From Pseudomonadaceae bacterium SI-3 (GTDB taxonomy: Bacteria; Pseudomonadota; Gammaproteobacteria; Pseudomonadales; Pseudomonadaceae): a DNA stretch of 64,000 nt. The position numbers and the translations under genes are program-made. The stretch lies in assembly GCA_004010935.1 (NCBI GenBank), contig CP026511.1, forward strand, positions 3,410,001 to 3,474,000, read 5' to 3'. The notes under the pieces are model-generated. The model saw only the letters and a list, made by a program, of their open reading frames with translations. It ran no database searches and had not been told where the DNA came from. Numbering within the stretch: position 1 is the first letter of the stretch; the number at the start of each line of letters is the position of its first letter. Below are positions 54,816-63,627 of this stretch, piece by piece.

Positions 54816-56039
54816 ATGACCCAAGTGAACGCCACAGGCAAGTCGACATTCTCGGCGCGCGCCATATTGCTGATCGAGCTGGCCCTGGCCATGGGTGGGT
54901 TCGCCATCGGTACCGGCGAATTCGCCATCATGGGGCTGATGCCCAACGTCGCGCAGGGCCTGGGGATCAGCGAGCCGCAAGTGGGCCATGTGATCAGCAC
55001 CTATGCCCTGGGTGTCGTGGTAGGCGCACCGCTGCTGGCGATCCTTGGCTCGCGGATGTTCCGCCGGCACCTGCTTTTGCTGCTGATGGGCTTTTTCGCT
55101 CTGGGCAATTTCGCCAGCGCCATCGCACCGGATTACCACTCGTTGATGCTGTTCCGCTTTATCGCCGGCCTGCCCCATGGGGCCTACTTCGGCGTGGCGA
55201 TGCTGGTCGCCGCCTCGATGGTTGCACCTGACCAGCGGGCCAAGGCGGTCAGCCGCGTGCTAGCGGGCCTCACCATCGCCATGTTGATCGGCAATCCCAC
55301 CGCCACCTGGCTGGGGCAATGGCTCAGCTGGCGCTGGGCGTTTGGTCTGGTCGGAATGATCGCGCTGCTGACGGTGTTGCTTGTGGCGATCTTCCTGCCG
55401 CTCGACCGCAGCGAGCCGCGTAACAACCCGATGCGCGAACTGCGTGATTTCAATCGAAAACCGGTGTGGCTGGCGCTGGCCATCAGTTCGATCGGTTTCG
55501 CAGGCATGTTCTGCGTGTTCAGCTACCTGGCACCAACCATGCTGGAGGTCACTGGCGTCAGCCAGAACTGGATCCCGGTGGGGCTGGCCGCTTTCGGGCT
55601 GGGCGGCATCGTCGGCAACCTCTTTGGCGGCTGGTTGTTCGACAGGCTGGGGTTCAAGGCTGTTGCCTGGCTGTTGCTGTGGAGCATCCTGGTCCTACTG
55701 ATGTTCCCGCTCGCTACACACTCGCTGTGGACGATCCTCCCAGCCGCGTTTGCGGTAGGCACTATGGTGTCGCTCGGCCCGCCCCTGCAGACCCACCTGA
55801 TGGACGTGGCCGGCGAAGCCCAGACGCTTGGAGCTGCGTCCAACCATTCAGCCTTCAATGTCGCCAACGCCCTCGGGCCGTGGCTCGGCGGGCTGGCGAT
55901 CAGCGCAGGGCTTGGCTGGACCTCGACTGGCTACATCGGCGCCGCTACCGGCGCCGTCGGCTTGCTGGTGTTCTGGTGGGCCTGGACCGCAAACAGTGGA
56001 AGCGAAGAAACCAGGGGAGCCGCCACCGCCTGCGATTGA
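54816..56039 (+). CDS. MFS transporter (AraJ/DHA1-like efflux family)
   Basis: 407 residues with 12 predicted helices. The N-terminal AMGGFAIGTGEFAIMGLMPN and LGSRMFRRHLLLLLMGFFAL segments, and FRFIAGLPHGAYFGVAMLVA, match the arabinose-efflux-type (AraJ) DHA1 subgroup. The second half has GNLFGGWLFDRLGFKAVAWL. It may export small molecules or drugs; substrate not determinable. Single gene with its own promoter region of about 180 bp. Confidence 0.88.
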   Translation: MTQVNATGKSTFSARAILLIELALAMGGFAIGTGEFAIMGLMPNVAQGLGISEPQVGHVISTYALGVVVGAPLLAILGSRMFRRHLLLLLMGFFALGNFASAIAPDYHSLMLFRFIAGLPHGAYFGVAMLVAASMVAPDQRAKAVSRVLAGLTIAMLIGNPTATWLGQWLSWRWAFGLVGMIALLTVLLVAIFLPLDRSEPRNNPMRELRDFNRKPVWLALAISSIGFAGMFCVFSYLAPTMLEVTGVSQNWIPVGLAAFGLGGIVGNLFGGWLFDRLGFKAVAWLLLWSILVLLMFPLATHSLWTILPAAFAVGTMVSLGPPLQTHLMDVAGEAQTLGAASNHSAFNVANALGPWLGGLAISAGLGWTSTGYIGAATGAVGLLVFWWAWTANSGSEETRGAATACD

Positions 56040-56210
56040 GCGAATGACCTCATCGAATCGTGAACTGGCAAAACCGAAACGCCTGCTGATTGACCCGCAA
56101 AAAAGAACCGCAAACAGCGCCATGTTCGGAGGGGTATCGAGCCTCCCGCCACATGAGGTCAATCCTTCTACAACCGCGACGGGCCTTGTGGCGTCCCAGC
56201 AAAGGGAAAA

Positions 56211-56936
56211 TTACTGCAGCGCGTATTCGAATGTGCTGACCACGCGCAGACGCTTGCCCGGCGTGCGGCCGGTGTCCATGTCGCTGCCGTCATCATCGAG
56301 CACGCGGATCACGCCCTGGTTGGCGGTCTTCAGTTCACCAAGTTGCGCGCCGGCATCTTCGGCGAACTTTGCAGCCTGCTCGCGGGCGTTGCGGGTGGCA
56401 TCTTCCAACAGCGCCGGTTTGAGGTCGTTGAAGCCACGCAGCTGGTAGCGCGGGCCACTGAATCCGTTCTGTTCGGTATCCAGTTGGATGCCGGCCAGAA
56501 TCAGCGGGTCGACGCCATTGGCAGCCTTGCCGACCGCTTCGACACGTGCCGATTTCACCAGCACCTGACCACTGCCGTTGAAGCGCAGGGCGATTTCCTG
56601 CGGCGCCCATTCGCGCGCCAGCAAGTCTTGCACCTGCAACGGGCGGACCTCGATCTCGTCATCACTGAAACCCTGTTCGTGCAAAAACGCCACGACCCGA
56701 CTGCGGTCCTCTGACAGGCCCTGTTGAACGCTGGCGAAGTCATTGCCGGCACGGCGGAAGCCAAGTGTCCAGACGGCAAAATCACTCGCCACGTCCCGCT
56801 CAGCCAGGCCTTTGACCGTCACCGAGCGATCCGCCATCCGGAAGCGCTCCACGCCCTGCCCAACGGACCAACCGGCGAAGGCCACCGCAGCGGCGATCAA
56901 CAGGGCGGGCAGCAAACCGATACGTGCTGTAGTCAC
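56211..56936 (-). CDS. SIMPL domain-containing protein
   Basis: 241 residues. The N-terminal signal anchor (IGLLPALLIAAAVAFAGWSV) is followed by a SIMPL/DUF541 domain (RSVTVKGLAERDVASDFAVW, ATRNAREQAAKFAEDAGAQL). The family is periplasmic and of poorly known function, with some members linked to oxidative stress. The start is a GTG at 56936 with GGAG seven bases upstream. It is divergent from the 57112 lipoprotein-like hydrolase. Confidence 0.88.
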   Translation of the reverse strand: MTTARIGLLPALLIAAAVAFAGWSVGQGVERFRMADRSVTVKGLAERDVASDFAVWTLGFRRAGNDFASVQQGLSEDRSRVVAFLHEQGFSDDEIEVRPLQVQDLLAREWAPQEIALRFNGSGQVLVKSARVEAVGKAANGVDPLILAGIQLDTEQNGFSGPRYQLRGFNDLKPALLEDATRNAREQAAKFAEDAGAQLGELKTANQGVIRVLDDDGSDMDTGRTPGKRLRVVSTFEYALQ

Positions 56937-57111
56937 GATGAAGCTCCATTACGGATAGGAACCCGTGATGCTACTCCGCACTGGCGCTCGATGGCGTGTG
57001 GTCACCAGCGCAACGCTGCAATCTGTAGTAATGACTTGCCGTCGCTAGCCGCTTGCGTGCCTCGCCAACTGGCCGCTCAATGTCGATTCCCGAAGGAGAA
57101 CTTCCCGCTGC

Positions 57112-58059
57112 ATGTCGAAATTGCCATTTTTCCGCACCAGAGCCCGCACCTTTGTTTCGCTGATCGTCGCCGCAGTGTTCACCCTGCTGCCCGTCGGCTG
57201 CTCGATGCTCGAACAGAAAGAGCGCGAACTGGTGTTTCGCATCGAGCCCGGTACCGCCAGTTGGTACCGCGGCCTACCAGGCGGTGTGGAGGAGCTGGAG
57301 TTAAGCGCGCCTGCATTCGGCGACAGCCAGAACATCCACGCATGGTGGTGGCCGGCTGACAAGCGAGACGCGCCGGCGATCCTTTATCTGCACGGTTCTC
57401 GCTGGAACCTCACCGGGCACCTGTTCCGACTCGAACAGATACGTTCACTGGGCTTCTCCGTATTGGCAATCGACTATCGTGGCTTTGGCCAAAGCCTCGG
57501 CGAGCTGCCGTCAGAGGCCAGCGTATATGAGGACGCGCGTATCGCCTGGGACCATCTGAAAACTCTGCAGCCCGATGCGGACAAGCGTCTGATCTATGGC
57601 CATTCGCTGGGTGGTGCGGTGGCGGTGGACCTCGCCGCCGAACTGGGACGCGAAGCCGAACGCCGTGGCGAAGCGCCGGAAGCGCGTGCGCTGATCGTCG
57701 AATCCACCTTTACCAGCCTGGCCGATATCGCAACGGAGGTGGCTGACACGCCCTGGCCAGTCCGCTGGCTGGTGTCGCAGAAATTCGATTCCATCGACAA
57801 GATCGATCAGGTCGGCATGCCGCTGTTATTGGTTCATGGCACGGCTGATCAATACGTACCGGCGCGCTTCAGCGAAGAACTCTTCACCGCCGCTCAGAAC
57901 CCCAAACAGCTGCTGCTGATCGAGGGCGGCAACCACAACAACGCCATGCGCGTCGGCCGCCGCGCCTATGCGGACGCGGTCCGCCAGCTGTTGAACGAGC
58001 CTGCCGTGCACAGTGCCGATAATCAGACGCACCCAGTCACCCAGGCCAACCGCAGTTAG
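57112..58059 (+). CDS. Alpha/beta hydrolase, probable exported or membrane-anchored
   Basis: 315 residues. The N-terminal segment RTFVSLIVAAVFTLLPVGCS is a signal peptide with a lipobox-like but atypical PVGC. The hydrolase fold shows the oxyanion region LYLHGSRWNLTGH, a nucleophile elbow GHSLGGAVAVDL with catalytic Ser, and Asp and His candidates in HGTADQYVPARF and EGGNHNNAM. It resembles the BAAT/YfhR-type esterase group. A GAAGGAG site precedes the ATG. Substrate unknown. Confidence 0.85.
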   Translation: MSKLPFFRTRARTFVSLIVAAVFTLLPVGCSMLEQKERELVFRIEPGTASWYRGLPGGVEELELSAPAFGDSQNIHAWWWPADKRDAPAILYLHGSRWNLTGHLFRLEQIRSLGFSVLAIDYRGFGQSLGELPSEASVYEDARIAWDHLKTLQPDADKRLIYGHSLGGAVAVDLAAELGREAERRGEAPEARALIVESTFTSLADIATEVADTPWPVRWLVSQKFDSIDKIDQVGMPLLLVHGTADQYVPARFSEELFTAAQNPKQLLLIEGGNHNNAMRVGRRAYADAVRQLLNEPAVHSADNQTHPVTQANRS

Positions 58060-58097
58060 CGCCGTCTTCGCCGCCAAACAGGCCTAAAACGTCGCGC

Positions 58098-59000
58098 TCA
58101 GCACGCCTCGCTGACTGAGGGTTGCGCCTCGCCCGACCAGGGATTGCGACCTTCCCCGATCCAGGCCAGGCTCGCCTGCCAGAAACCGTCTCGATGGCGC
58201 TCACGAAACAGGTCGAAGTGCCCGACCTGCTCCATGCCCAGTACCGCCGGACTCAGCTGGACCTGCTGCACGGCGGCATTGCGGTAGTAGGACAGCCCGC
58301 GGGCGATCGCCGGGGGCGTGCCGTACTCGTCGTCGCTCAGGCTCACCGCCAGGATCGGCGCGCTGATCGCGGCGAAGCGGCGTAGCACCTCGGCCCGTTC
58401 ATGCTCCGGATAGCTCTGTTCCAACCTTGCCTGGCGGAATGCCCATTCGCGCGCGACGCCTGCGGGCAGGTCTTCCAGCCAGCCCAGTCGGCGGCCGGGA
58501 AAATACCCGCACAGCGCCGTCACCGCCGGCATTAACAGATGCCACTTGGCAAACATCTGCCAGCGTTGCGCGGCGGCATAGTCGCGCCAGTAGGCATATT
58601 GCGCGCCCACACTGAGAAAACGATCGACCTCGGTAGCGGACTCGGCAAAACCCGGCAGAAAACCACCGATGCTATGACCGACGGCCACCAATGGCCCATC
58701 GGGACCACGCTGACGCATCCAACGCACCGCCGCATCAAAGTCCAGATCGCCCCAGTCGCGCCAACGGATGTTCGCCTTTCGCAAGCTGGCCGGGCGTGAC
58801 CCGCCGATACCGCGATAGTCATACGTCAGCACCGCATAGCCGCGTTCGCGCAGGAAGCCGGCGTAGCGCGCGTAATACCGCGCCAGCACACCGGTGGCGC
58901 TGCTGACGATCACCGAGCCACGTGCCTGTCCCGGTGGCAGCCAGAGTTGCGCAGCGAGCGGGTAGCCATCGCGGCAATGCAGAGAAAGTTGCTTGGGCAT
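58098..59000 (-). CDS. Alpha/beta fold hydrolase
   Basis: 300 residues, no signal peptide, probably cytoplasmic. The nucleophile elbow GHSIGGF is in LVAVGHSIGGFLPGF. LTYDYRGIGGSRP and the C-terminal GMEQVGHFDLFRERHRDGFW (catalytic His candidate) match the COG4757 group. Convergent with the upstream hydrolase gene, about 40 bp apart. Substrate unknown. Confidence 0.85.
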   Translation of the reverse strand: MPKQLSLHCRDGYPLAAQLWLPPGQARGSVIVSSATGVLARYYARYAGFLRERGYAVLTYDYRGIGGSRPASLRKANIRWRDWGDLDFDAAVRWMRQRGPDGPLVAVGHSIGGFLPGFAESATEVDRFLSVGAQYAYWRDYAAAQRWQMFAKWHLLMPAVTALCGYFPGRRLGWLEDLPAGVAREWAFRQARLEQSYPEHERAEVLRRFAAISAPILAVSLSDDEYGTPPAIARGLSYYRNAAVQQVQLSPAVLGMEQVGHFDLFRERHRDGFWQASLAWIGEGRNPWSGEAQPSVSEAC

Positions 59001-59296
59001 GGGCAGGTTTCGTTCTGGAGTCTTCTACATCCTTGCCTACCGGAGCGGGTCTTGCCAGTGACCGAGACGGGAAAACACCCTGGCTGGGGCGAGTTTGACC
59101 TCCAACCACATCAGTGTCTGGCTCGATACCGGCGCATACCGCCTAATGTCGAACGCAGCGCTGGCTCAGCACCCGCTCAAACGGCTAGTGTATCGCCGCC
59201 TTGCCGCTTCGCTTTGGCGCAACCCGTCTAGATCCGGCCGTTCGGCCCTTAACCGTCATCCGTTCACTGCGGCAAAAGCCGTTATCGGAGTTATCC

Positions 59297-61156
59297 ATGC
59301 AAAGCGATCAGCTGATCGTATTCGCCGTGCTCGCTGCCACCCTGGGGCTGTTCGTGTGGAATCGCTGGCGTTATGACATTGTCGCCCTTGCCGCCTTGCT
59401 GGTGGTTACCCTGGCCGGCATCGTGCCGCCGGAAAAGGCGTTCATGGGCCTTGGCCATCCGGCGGTGATCACTGTTGCTGCTGTGTTGGTGCTCAGCCGC
59501 GGCTTGCTCAATGCCGGTGTGGTGGATTCGCTGGCGCGGCACCTGACCAAGGTCGGCGATCGACCCTGGATCCAGGTGCTGACGCTGTCCGGTATCGTCG
59601 CCCTGTGCTCGGGCTTCATGAACAACGTCGGCGCGCTCGCGCTGTTCATGCCGGTAGCCGTCTGGATGTCGCGCCAGAGCGGCCGCTCACCTTCCTATCT
59701 GCTGATGCCCCTGGCTTTCGGCTCTTTGCTCGGCGGCACCCTGACCCTCATCGGCACGCCGCCGAACATCATCATTGCCGGCTATCGGCGTGAAGTCAGC
59801 GAAGCGCCGTTCGGTATGTTCGACTTTCTGCCGGTGGGCCTCGCGATCACCCTCGTCGGGGTGCTGTTGATCGCTCTGCTCTGGCGCTTGACGCCTCGTC
59901 GCGAGGACCCGAGCGGTGAGCAGCAACTGTTCGAAATCAGTGCTTACTTGACCGAACTGCAGATTCCGGCCGACAGCAAATACGCTGGCCGCACCCTGCA
60001 TGACCTGATCGCTGCGGGCGGCGACGAGGTCGATGTGATGGTCACCGGGCTGGTACGTGCCGGAAAGTCCCACCGTATGCCGTCGACCTATGAAGTGCTA
60101 CGCGACGACGACATCCTGCTGGTCGAAGCCGACTCTGACAGCCTGAAACGTTTTCTCGATGTGACCCACCTGCGCCTTGCTGCCGAAGCCGACAGCAAGG
60201 CGGAAGCCCGTGAAAAAGCCGAACAGGACAAACAGCTGAAACGGAACGGTGAGCCTGACAAAGAGCCCGAAGCCGCCGATTCCAAAGCCGACCGCAACGC
60301 CGAGCGCGCACTGGCCGAGGCCATCGTGACTGCAAGTTCGTCTTTGATCGGTACCAGCGCCTCCGGTCTGGCACTGCGTGAGCGCCATGGCGTCAACATC
60401 CTGGCCGTGGCTCGCCAAGGGCAGCGATTGCAACAGCGGCTGGGCAAGATCCGCTTTGCCGCGGGCGACATCCTGTTGTTGCAGGCGCGTGAGGATCAGC
60501 TGCAATCGACGCTTAACAGTCTCGGTTGCCTGCCGCTGGCATCGCGCGGCCTGCGGATCACCGCACCTCGGCAGGTGCTGCTCGCCAGCAGCATCTTTGC
60601 CGCTACGCTGGTGCTCATTGCGCTGGGCATGGTGCCGTCCGCCGTCGCATTGGTGGGTGCCGCCCTGGCGATGATTCTAGTCGGGCTGGTGCCCACCGGG
60701 GACATCTACAAGAGCATCGACATGTCGATCATCGTCCTGATTGCCGCGATGCTGCCCATTGGTGAAGCGCTGGAAAGCACCGGAGGCTCGCGCCTGATCG
60801 CCGATGCCCTGCTGGACGTTGGCCAGGCCGCCCCGCCGGCAGCCACCGTGGCGATCCTGATGGTGGGTGTGATGCTGCTGTCGAACGTGGTCAACAACGC
60901 CGCCGCCGCGGTGCTCGCCGCGCCCGTGGCGATCGCCCTCGCGCGCGGTATGGACGCCTCTGCCGACCCGCTATTGATGGCGGTCGCCATCGGTGCTTCC
61001 TGCGCCTTTCTGACGCCCATCGGGCACCAGTCGAACACGCTGGTCATGGCGCCCGGCGGCTACCGTTTCGGTGACTACTGGCGGCTCGGGCTACCGCTGT
61101 CGATTCTGGTGGTGCTGGTGGCCGTGCCCGTCATCCTCTGGGTCTGGCCTCTCTAG
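59297..61156 (+). CDS. SLC13 family permease with RCK_C domains
   Basis: 619 residues from MQSDQLIVFAVLAATLGLFV. Two permease halves (about 1 to 210 and 410 to 619) resemble DASS/ArsB-type ion transporters, with NVGALALFMPVAVWMSRQSG and LIGTPPNIIIAGYRREV in the first half and VVNNAAAAVLAAPVAIALA in the second. Between them lie two TrkA-C/RCK_C-like regulatory domains (about 215 to 290 and 350 to 405), joined by a highly charged Lys/Glu/Asp linker (about 295 to 340). The start at 59297 lacks a strong Shine-Dalgarno but begins the conserved first helix. Likely exports or imports an anion; substrate unknown. Confidence 0.88.
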   Translation: MQSDQLIVFAVLAATLGLFVWNRWRYDIVALAALLVVTLAGIVPPEKAFMGLGHPAVITVAAVLVLSRGLLNAGVVDSLARHLTKVGDRPWIQVLTLSGIVALCSGFMNNVGALALFMPVAVWMSRQSGRSPSYLLMPLAFGSLLGGTLTLIGTPPNIIIAGYRREVSEAPFGMFDFLPVGLAITLVGVLLIALLWRLTPRREDPSGEQQLFEISAYLTELQIPADSKYAGRTLHDLIAAGGDEVDVMVTGLVRAGKSHRMPSTYEVLRDDDILLVEADSDSLKRFLDVTHLRLAAEADSKAEAREKAEQDKQLKRNGEPDKEPEAADSKADRNAERALAEAIVTASSSLIGTSASGLALRERHGVNILAVARQGQRLQQRLGKIRFAAGDILLLQAREDQLQSTLNSLGCLPLASRGLRITAPRQVLLASSIFAATLVLIALGMVPSAVALVGAALAMILVGLVPTGDIYKSIDMSIIVLIAAMLPIGEALESTGGSRLIADALLDVGQAAPPAATVAILMVGVMLLSNVVNNAAAAVLAAPVAIALARGMDASADPLLMAVAIGASCAFLTPIGHQSNTLVMAPGGYRFGDYWRLGLPLSILVVLVAVPVILWVWPL

Positions 61157-61217
61157 AGGTATCCATCCACAGCCGGCACGGAGATCGGCGTCCCGGCCAC
61201 CGCACTCGCGGCGTGGC

Positions 61218-62228
61218 TCAACGCGTCTTGAGCCCATCCAGCAACGCCTCATGGAACACATCCGGCGCCTCGACCTGCGGTGAATGGCCCAGTTCAGGAA
61301 AAGGCACCAGGGTCACGTCGGGAATCATCGCTGCGGCCTGCCGGCCAAGTTCGGGGTAGTCGCCCAGGCGTTGCGCGACGTCTTCCGGCGCTCGATTGGC
61401 ACCCGGTGCGGTGCGGTCCTTGCCACCGATCAGCAACAGGGTCGGCACGCTCAGCGTGTCGAATTCGTGGATCACCGGCTGGGTGAACACCATGTCGGAG
61501 ATCAGCGCCTGATTCCAGGCAACGATCTCTTTGCCGTCACCGGCGTACATCCCAGCAAGCATGTTTACCCAGCGGTCATAGCGCGGCTTCCAGCTGCCGT
61601 TGTAGTAGAACTTCTGCTGGTAGGCTTTGATCTTTTCGAAGTCGGTCTTCAACTGGCTCTGGTATAGCTCTTCGATTGGCGCATAGGGCACGCCCTTTTC
61701 TTGCCAATCCTCGAGCCCGATGGGATTGACCAGCACCAGCTGCTCGACCATCTGTGGGTAATTCAGGGCGAACCGTGACGCCAGCATGCCACCCATGGAA
61801 TGACCGATCACCGTGGCCTGTTCGATGTCCAACGACTGCAAGAGCGCCCGGGTGTTGTGTGCCAGCTGCGCAAAGCTGAACTGGTAAGCCTCAGGCTTGC
61901 TGGAGCTGCAAAAGCCGATCTGATCAGGCGCAATCACTCGATAACCGTTTTGCGAGAGCACCTCGATGCTCTCCTCCCAAGTTGCCGCACAGAAGTTCTT
62001 GCCATGCATCAGCACGACCGTCCGCCCATTGGCTTTGCCCGCGGGGGCCACGTCCATGTAAGCCATGGTCAATGGCTGGCGCTGAGACGAAAAATCGAAG
62101 CGCTTGATCGGGTGCGGATATTCAAACCCTTCAAGGTGCGGGCCGTAGGTCGGTTGTTGTTCAGCGTGCAGCGCAGGCACCAGAGCAAGCCCGGCGACGA
62201 ACATCAGGGAGGATATGGCTCGTTTCAC
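61218..62228 (-). CDS. Exported alpha/beta hydrolase (haloalkane dehalogenase/lipase-like)
   Basis: 336 residues from a GTG start at 62228 (VKRAISSLMFVAGLALVPAL), which gives a signal peptide cleaved near ALHA-EQ. GGAG lies eight bases upstream. The hydrolase fold contains VVLMHGKNFCAATWEESIEV, the nucleophile elbow VIGHSMGGMLASRFAL, a putative acid in LLIGGKDRTAPGA and a His in FPELGHSPQVEAP. A heptanucleotide repeat lies 35 bp upstream of the start. The reading frame is also open through that repeat to 62330. Substrate unknown. Confidence 0.85.
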   Translation of the reverse strand: MKRAISSLMFVAGLALVPALHAEQQPTYGPHLEGFEYPHPIKRFDFSSQRQPLTMAYMDVAPAGKANGRTVVLMHGKNFCAATWEESIEVLSQNGYRVIAPDQIGFCSSSKPEAYQFSFAQLAHNTRALLQSLDIEQATVIGHSMGGMLASRFALNYPQMVEQLVLVNPIGLEDWQEKGVPYAPIEELYQSQLKTDFEKIKAYQQKFYYNGSWKPRYDRWVNMLAGMYAGDGKEIVAWNQALISDMVFTQPVIHEFDTLSVPTLLLIGGKDRTAPGANRAPEDVAQRLGDYPELGRQAAAMIPDVTLVPFPELGHSPQVEAPDVFHEALLDGLKTR

Positions 62229-62262
62229 GAATCGACTCCTGGCAGGCGACCATGCGGCCGCG

Positions 62263-62301
62263 ATGGCGTATGGCGTATGGCGTATGGCGTATGGCGTATG
62301 G
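62263..62301. repeat. Heptanucleotide tandem repeat (ATGGCGT), five copies plus a partial
   Basis: Five perfect head-to-tail copies of ATGGCGT (62263 to 62297) are followed by ATGG. The array is 35 bp upstream of the GTG start of the minus-strand hydrolase gene. Because 7 is not a multiple of 3, adding or losing a copy changes the frame or the spacing. The unit is non-coding unless the longer hydrolase frame is used, where it reads HTPYAI repeats. Confidence 0.95.
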
Positions 62302-62488
62302 ATCGTTGTGCAGGAGCGGGCTGTTACCAACGTTCAGACAGACGCCGAAGGCTCAAGCACAACGGTTTGCCTATCTGGGAGCACGAAACCGGAGGGAGGG
62401 TTCGGCGAGGCCGGTGCAAGAATGTTTCTTCGTGATACCGCCTCGCGCCAGTGAGCAAACTGCGAAACCGGCCGCGAACGATGCGCTG

Positions 62489-62917
62489 CTACTGTGCGTC
62501 GACCTGCTGGATATCGAAGCCGATGCGGTTATCACTGCTGATGCGGAACTGCAGCGTTTCTCCCGACTCGACCCGCGCCGCTTTCTCGCGCAGCAGACTG
62601 CCCTTGCCGCACAGCGTGTCGTCCTCAGGGTCCGATTCGATGCTGACGATGCGCATCCCGGCCGGCACGTGCAAGTGCACCTGCTCGCCGACATGGATCC
62701 GAGCCGCCAGCCTGCGATCAACCATCACAGCCACGTAGCAGCCTCCGCCGCGAATGCCGAAGTCGCGGGTCACCACCAACTCGCCACCATTGGCCACAGG
62801 TGTCTGAAAGCCACGCAGACGCTCCTCGGGCACTGGCGTGATGTCCTCCGGGTCCGCCTGCCAGGACGAGCAACCGGCCAAGGCCAACACAGGGATGAGC
62901 GCGAGCATCATGCGCAT
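62489..62917 (-). CDS. Putative lipoprotein of unknown function
   Basis: 142 residues. The signal peptide ends in lipobox LAGC (MRMMLALIPVLALAGCSSW), so it is probably an outer- or inner-membrane lipoprotein. The mature domain is beta-rich with paired Cys (GGGCYVAVMVDRRLAARIHV, DDTLCGKGSLLREK). It ends near DIQQVDAQ. An AGGAGAAT site precedes the ATG. I do not recognise the family. Confidence 0.75.
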   Translation of the reverse strand: MRMMLALIPVLALAGCSSWQADPEDITPVPEERLRGFQTPVANGGELVVTRDFGIRGGGCYVAVMVDRRLAARIHVGEQVHLHVPAGMRIVSIESDPEDDTLCGKGSLLREKAARVESGETLQFRISSDNRIGFDIQQVDAQ

Positions 62918-63002
62918 AAGGATTCTCCTGTCAGATAAGCGAAGCGGTGATGGTATGACAGGTGTGTTCGCTCACCGTGCGGAAATATGCGCTCACCCGG
63001 AT

Positions 63003-63224
63003 CTAACGGGTCGACACCGGATGACTGCTGCCCGGATAAGGCCGCTCTTCTTCCAACGTCCCGTGGCGATCGTAGACCTCGACCGATGCGGTCTTGCCTT
63101 CCATCAAGCTATCCAGGCCGGTGAACATTTCATCCTTGGTCAGGGTTCGCAATACCGTTTCCTGGGATTGCTGATCGGTCAGCTCCCAGCCCATCGGGGT
63201 CGGGTTAACGTGATATTTGTCCAT
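63003..63224 (-). CDS. DUF2188-like small protein
   Basis: 73 residues: MDKYHVNPTPMGWELTDQQS, LRTLTKDEMFTGLDSLMEGK and ASVEVYDRHGTLEEERPYPG. The pattern (strand, W-x-L, Ala/Lys helix, V-x-V-Y-D/H-x-x-G) matches DUF2188-type proteins. No known role. It is preceded by an AGGAGTGCCAG site. Confidence 0.72.
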   Translation of the reverse strand: MDKYHVNPTPMGWELTDQQSQETVLRTLTKDEMFTGLDSLMEGKTASVEVYDRHGTLEEERPYPGSSHPVSTR

Positions 63225-63273
63225 CTGGCACTCCTGGGTGTTGCGCAGTTTCGGCTGCGCAGGTCATTCAACT

Positions 63274-63426
63274 TCAGCCGCGGCTGTCTTGGTCGTCATC
63301 GATCTCGCTGTCGTCGAAATCAGGATCCTCGCCTGCTTCCTTCTCGCCAGCATCGGTCATGGTGACGTCCGGCAGGTCGTCGGCTGGCTTGTCCTGCTCA
63401 CGCTGAGTCTGGTCGCTCTGGTTCAT
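63274..63426 (-). CDS. Very small acidic protein
   Basis: 50 residues, too short for usual gene lists but with a good ribosome binding site (GAGG, 5 bases before the ATG). It starts MNQSDQTQREQDKPADDLPD and ends EIDDDQDSRG. Nineteen of 50 residues are Asp or Glu. It is probably disordered. It lies 49 bp upstream of the DUF2188-like gene on the same strand, possibly cotranscribed. No family recognised. Confidence 0.6.
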   Translation of the reverse strand: MNQSDQTQREQDKPADDLPDVTMTDAGEKEAGEDPDFDDSEIDDDQDSRG

Positions 63427-63627
63427 GGCTACCTCGTTGCGTTGGTGCGAAAGGGTCTAACCATTTGGAGCAACAGCCGGCCGATAGCGTTCGCCTGTTC
63501 AGCCACCGGCGGTCCGATCAGCCCGCCTTGATCGAAAGAATCCAGCATCCTTCCCAACTTGCGATTGCAGCGCCCCCCGGACTCCACCACACTGCCGACA
63601 ATCCAATCTTTGACCGGAGCTGCTGCC

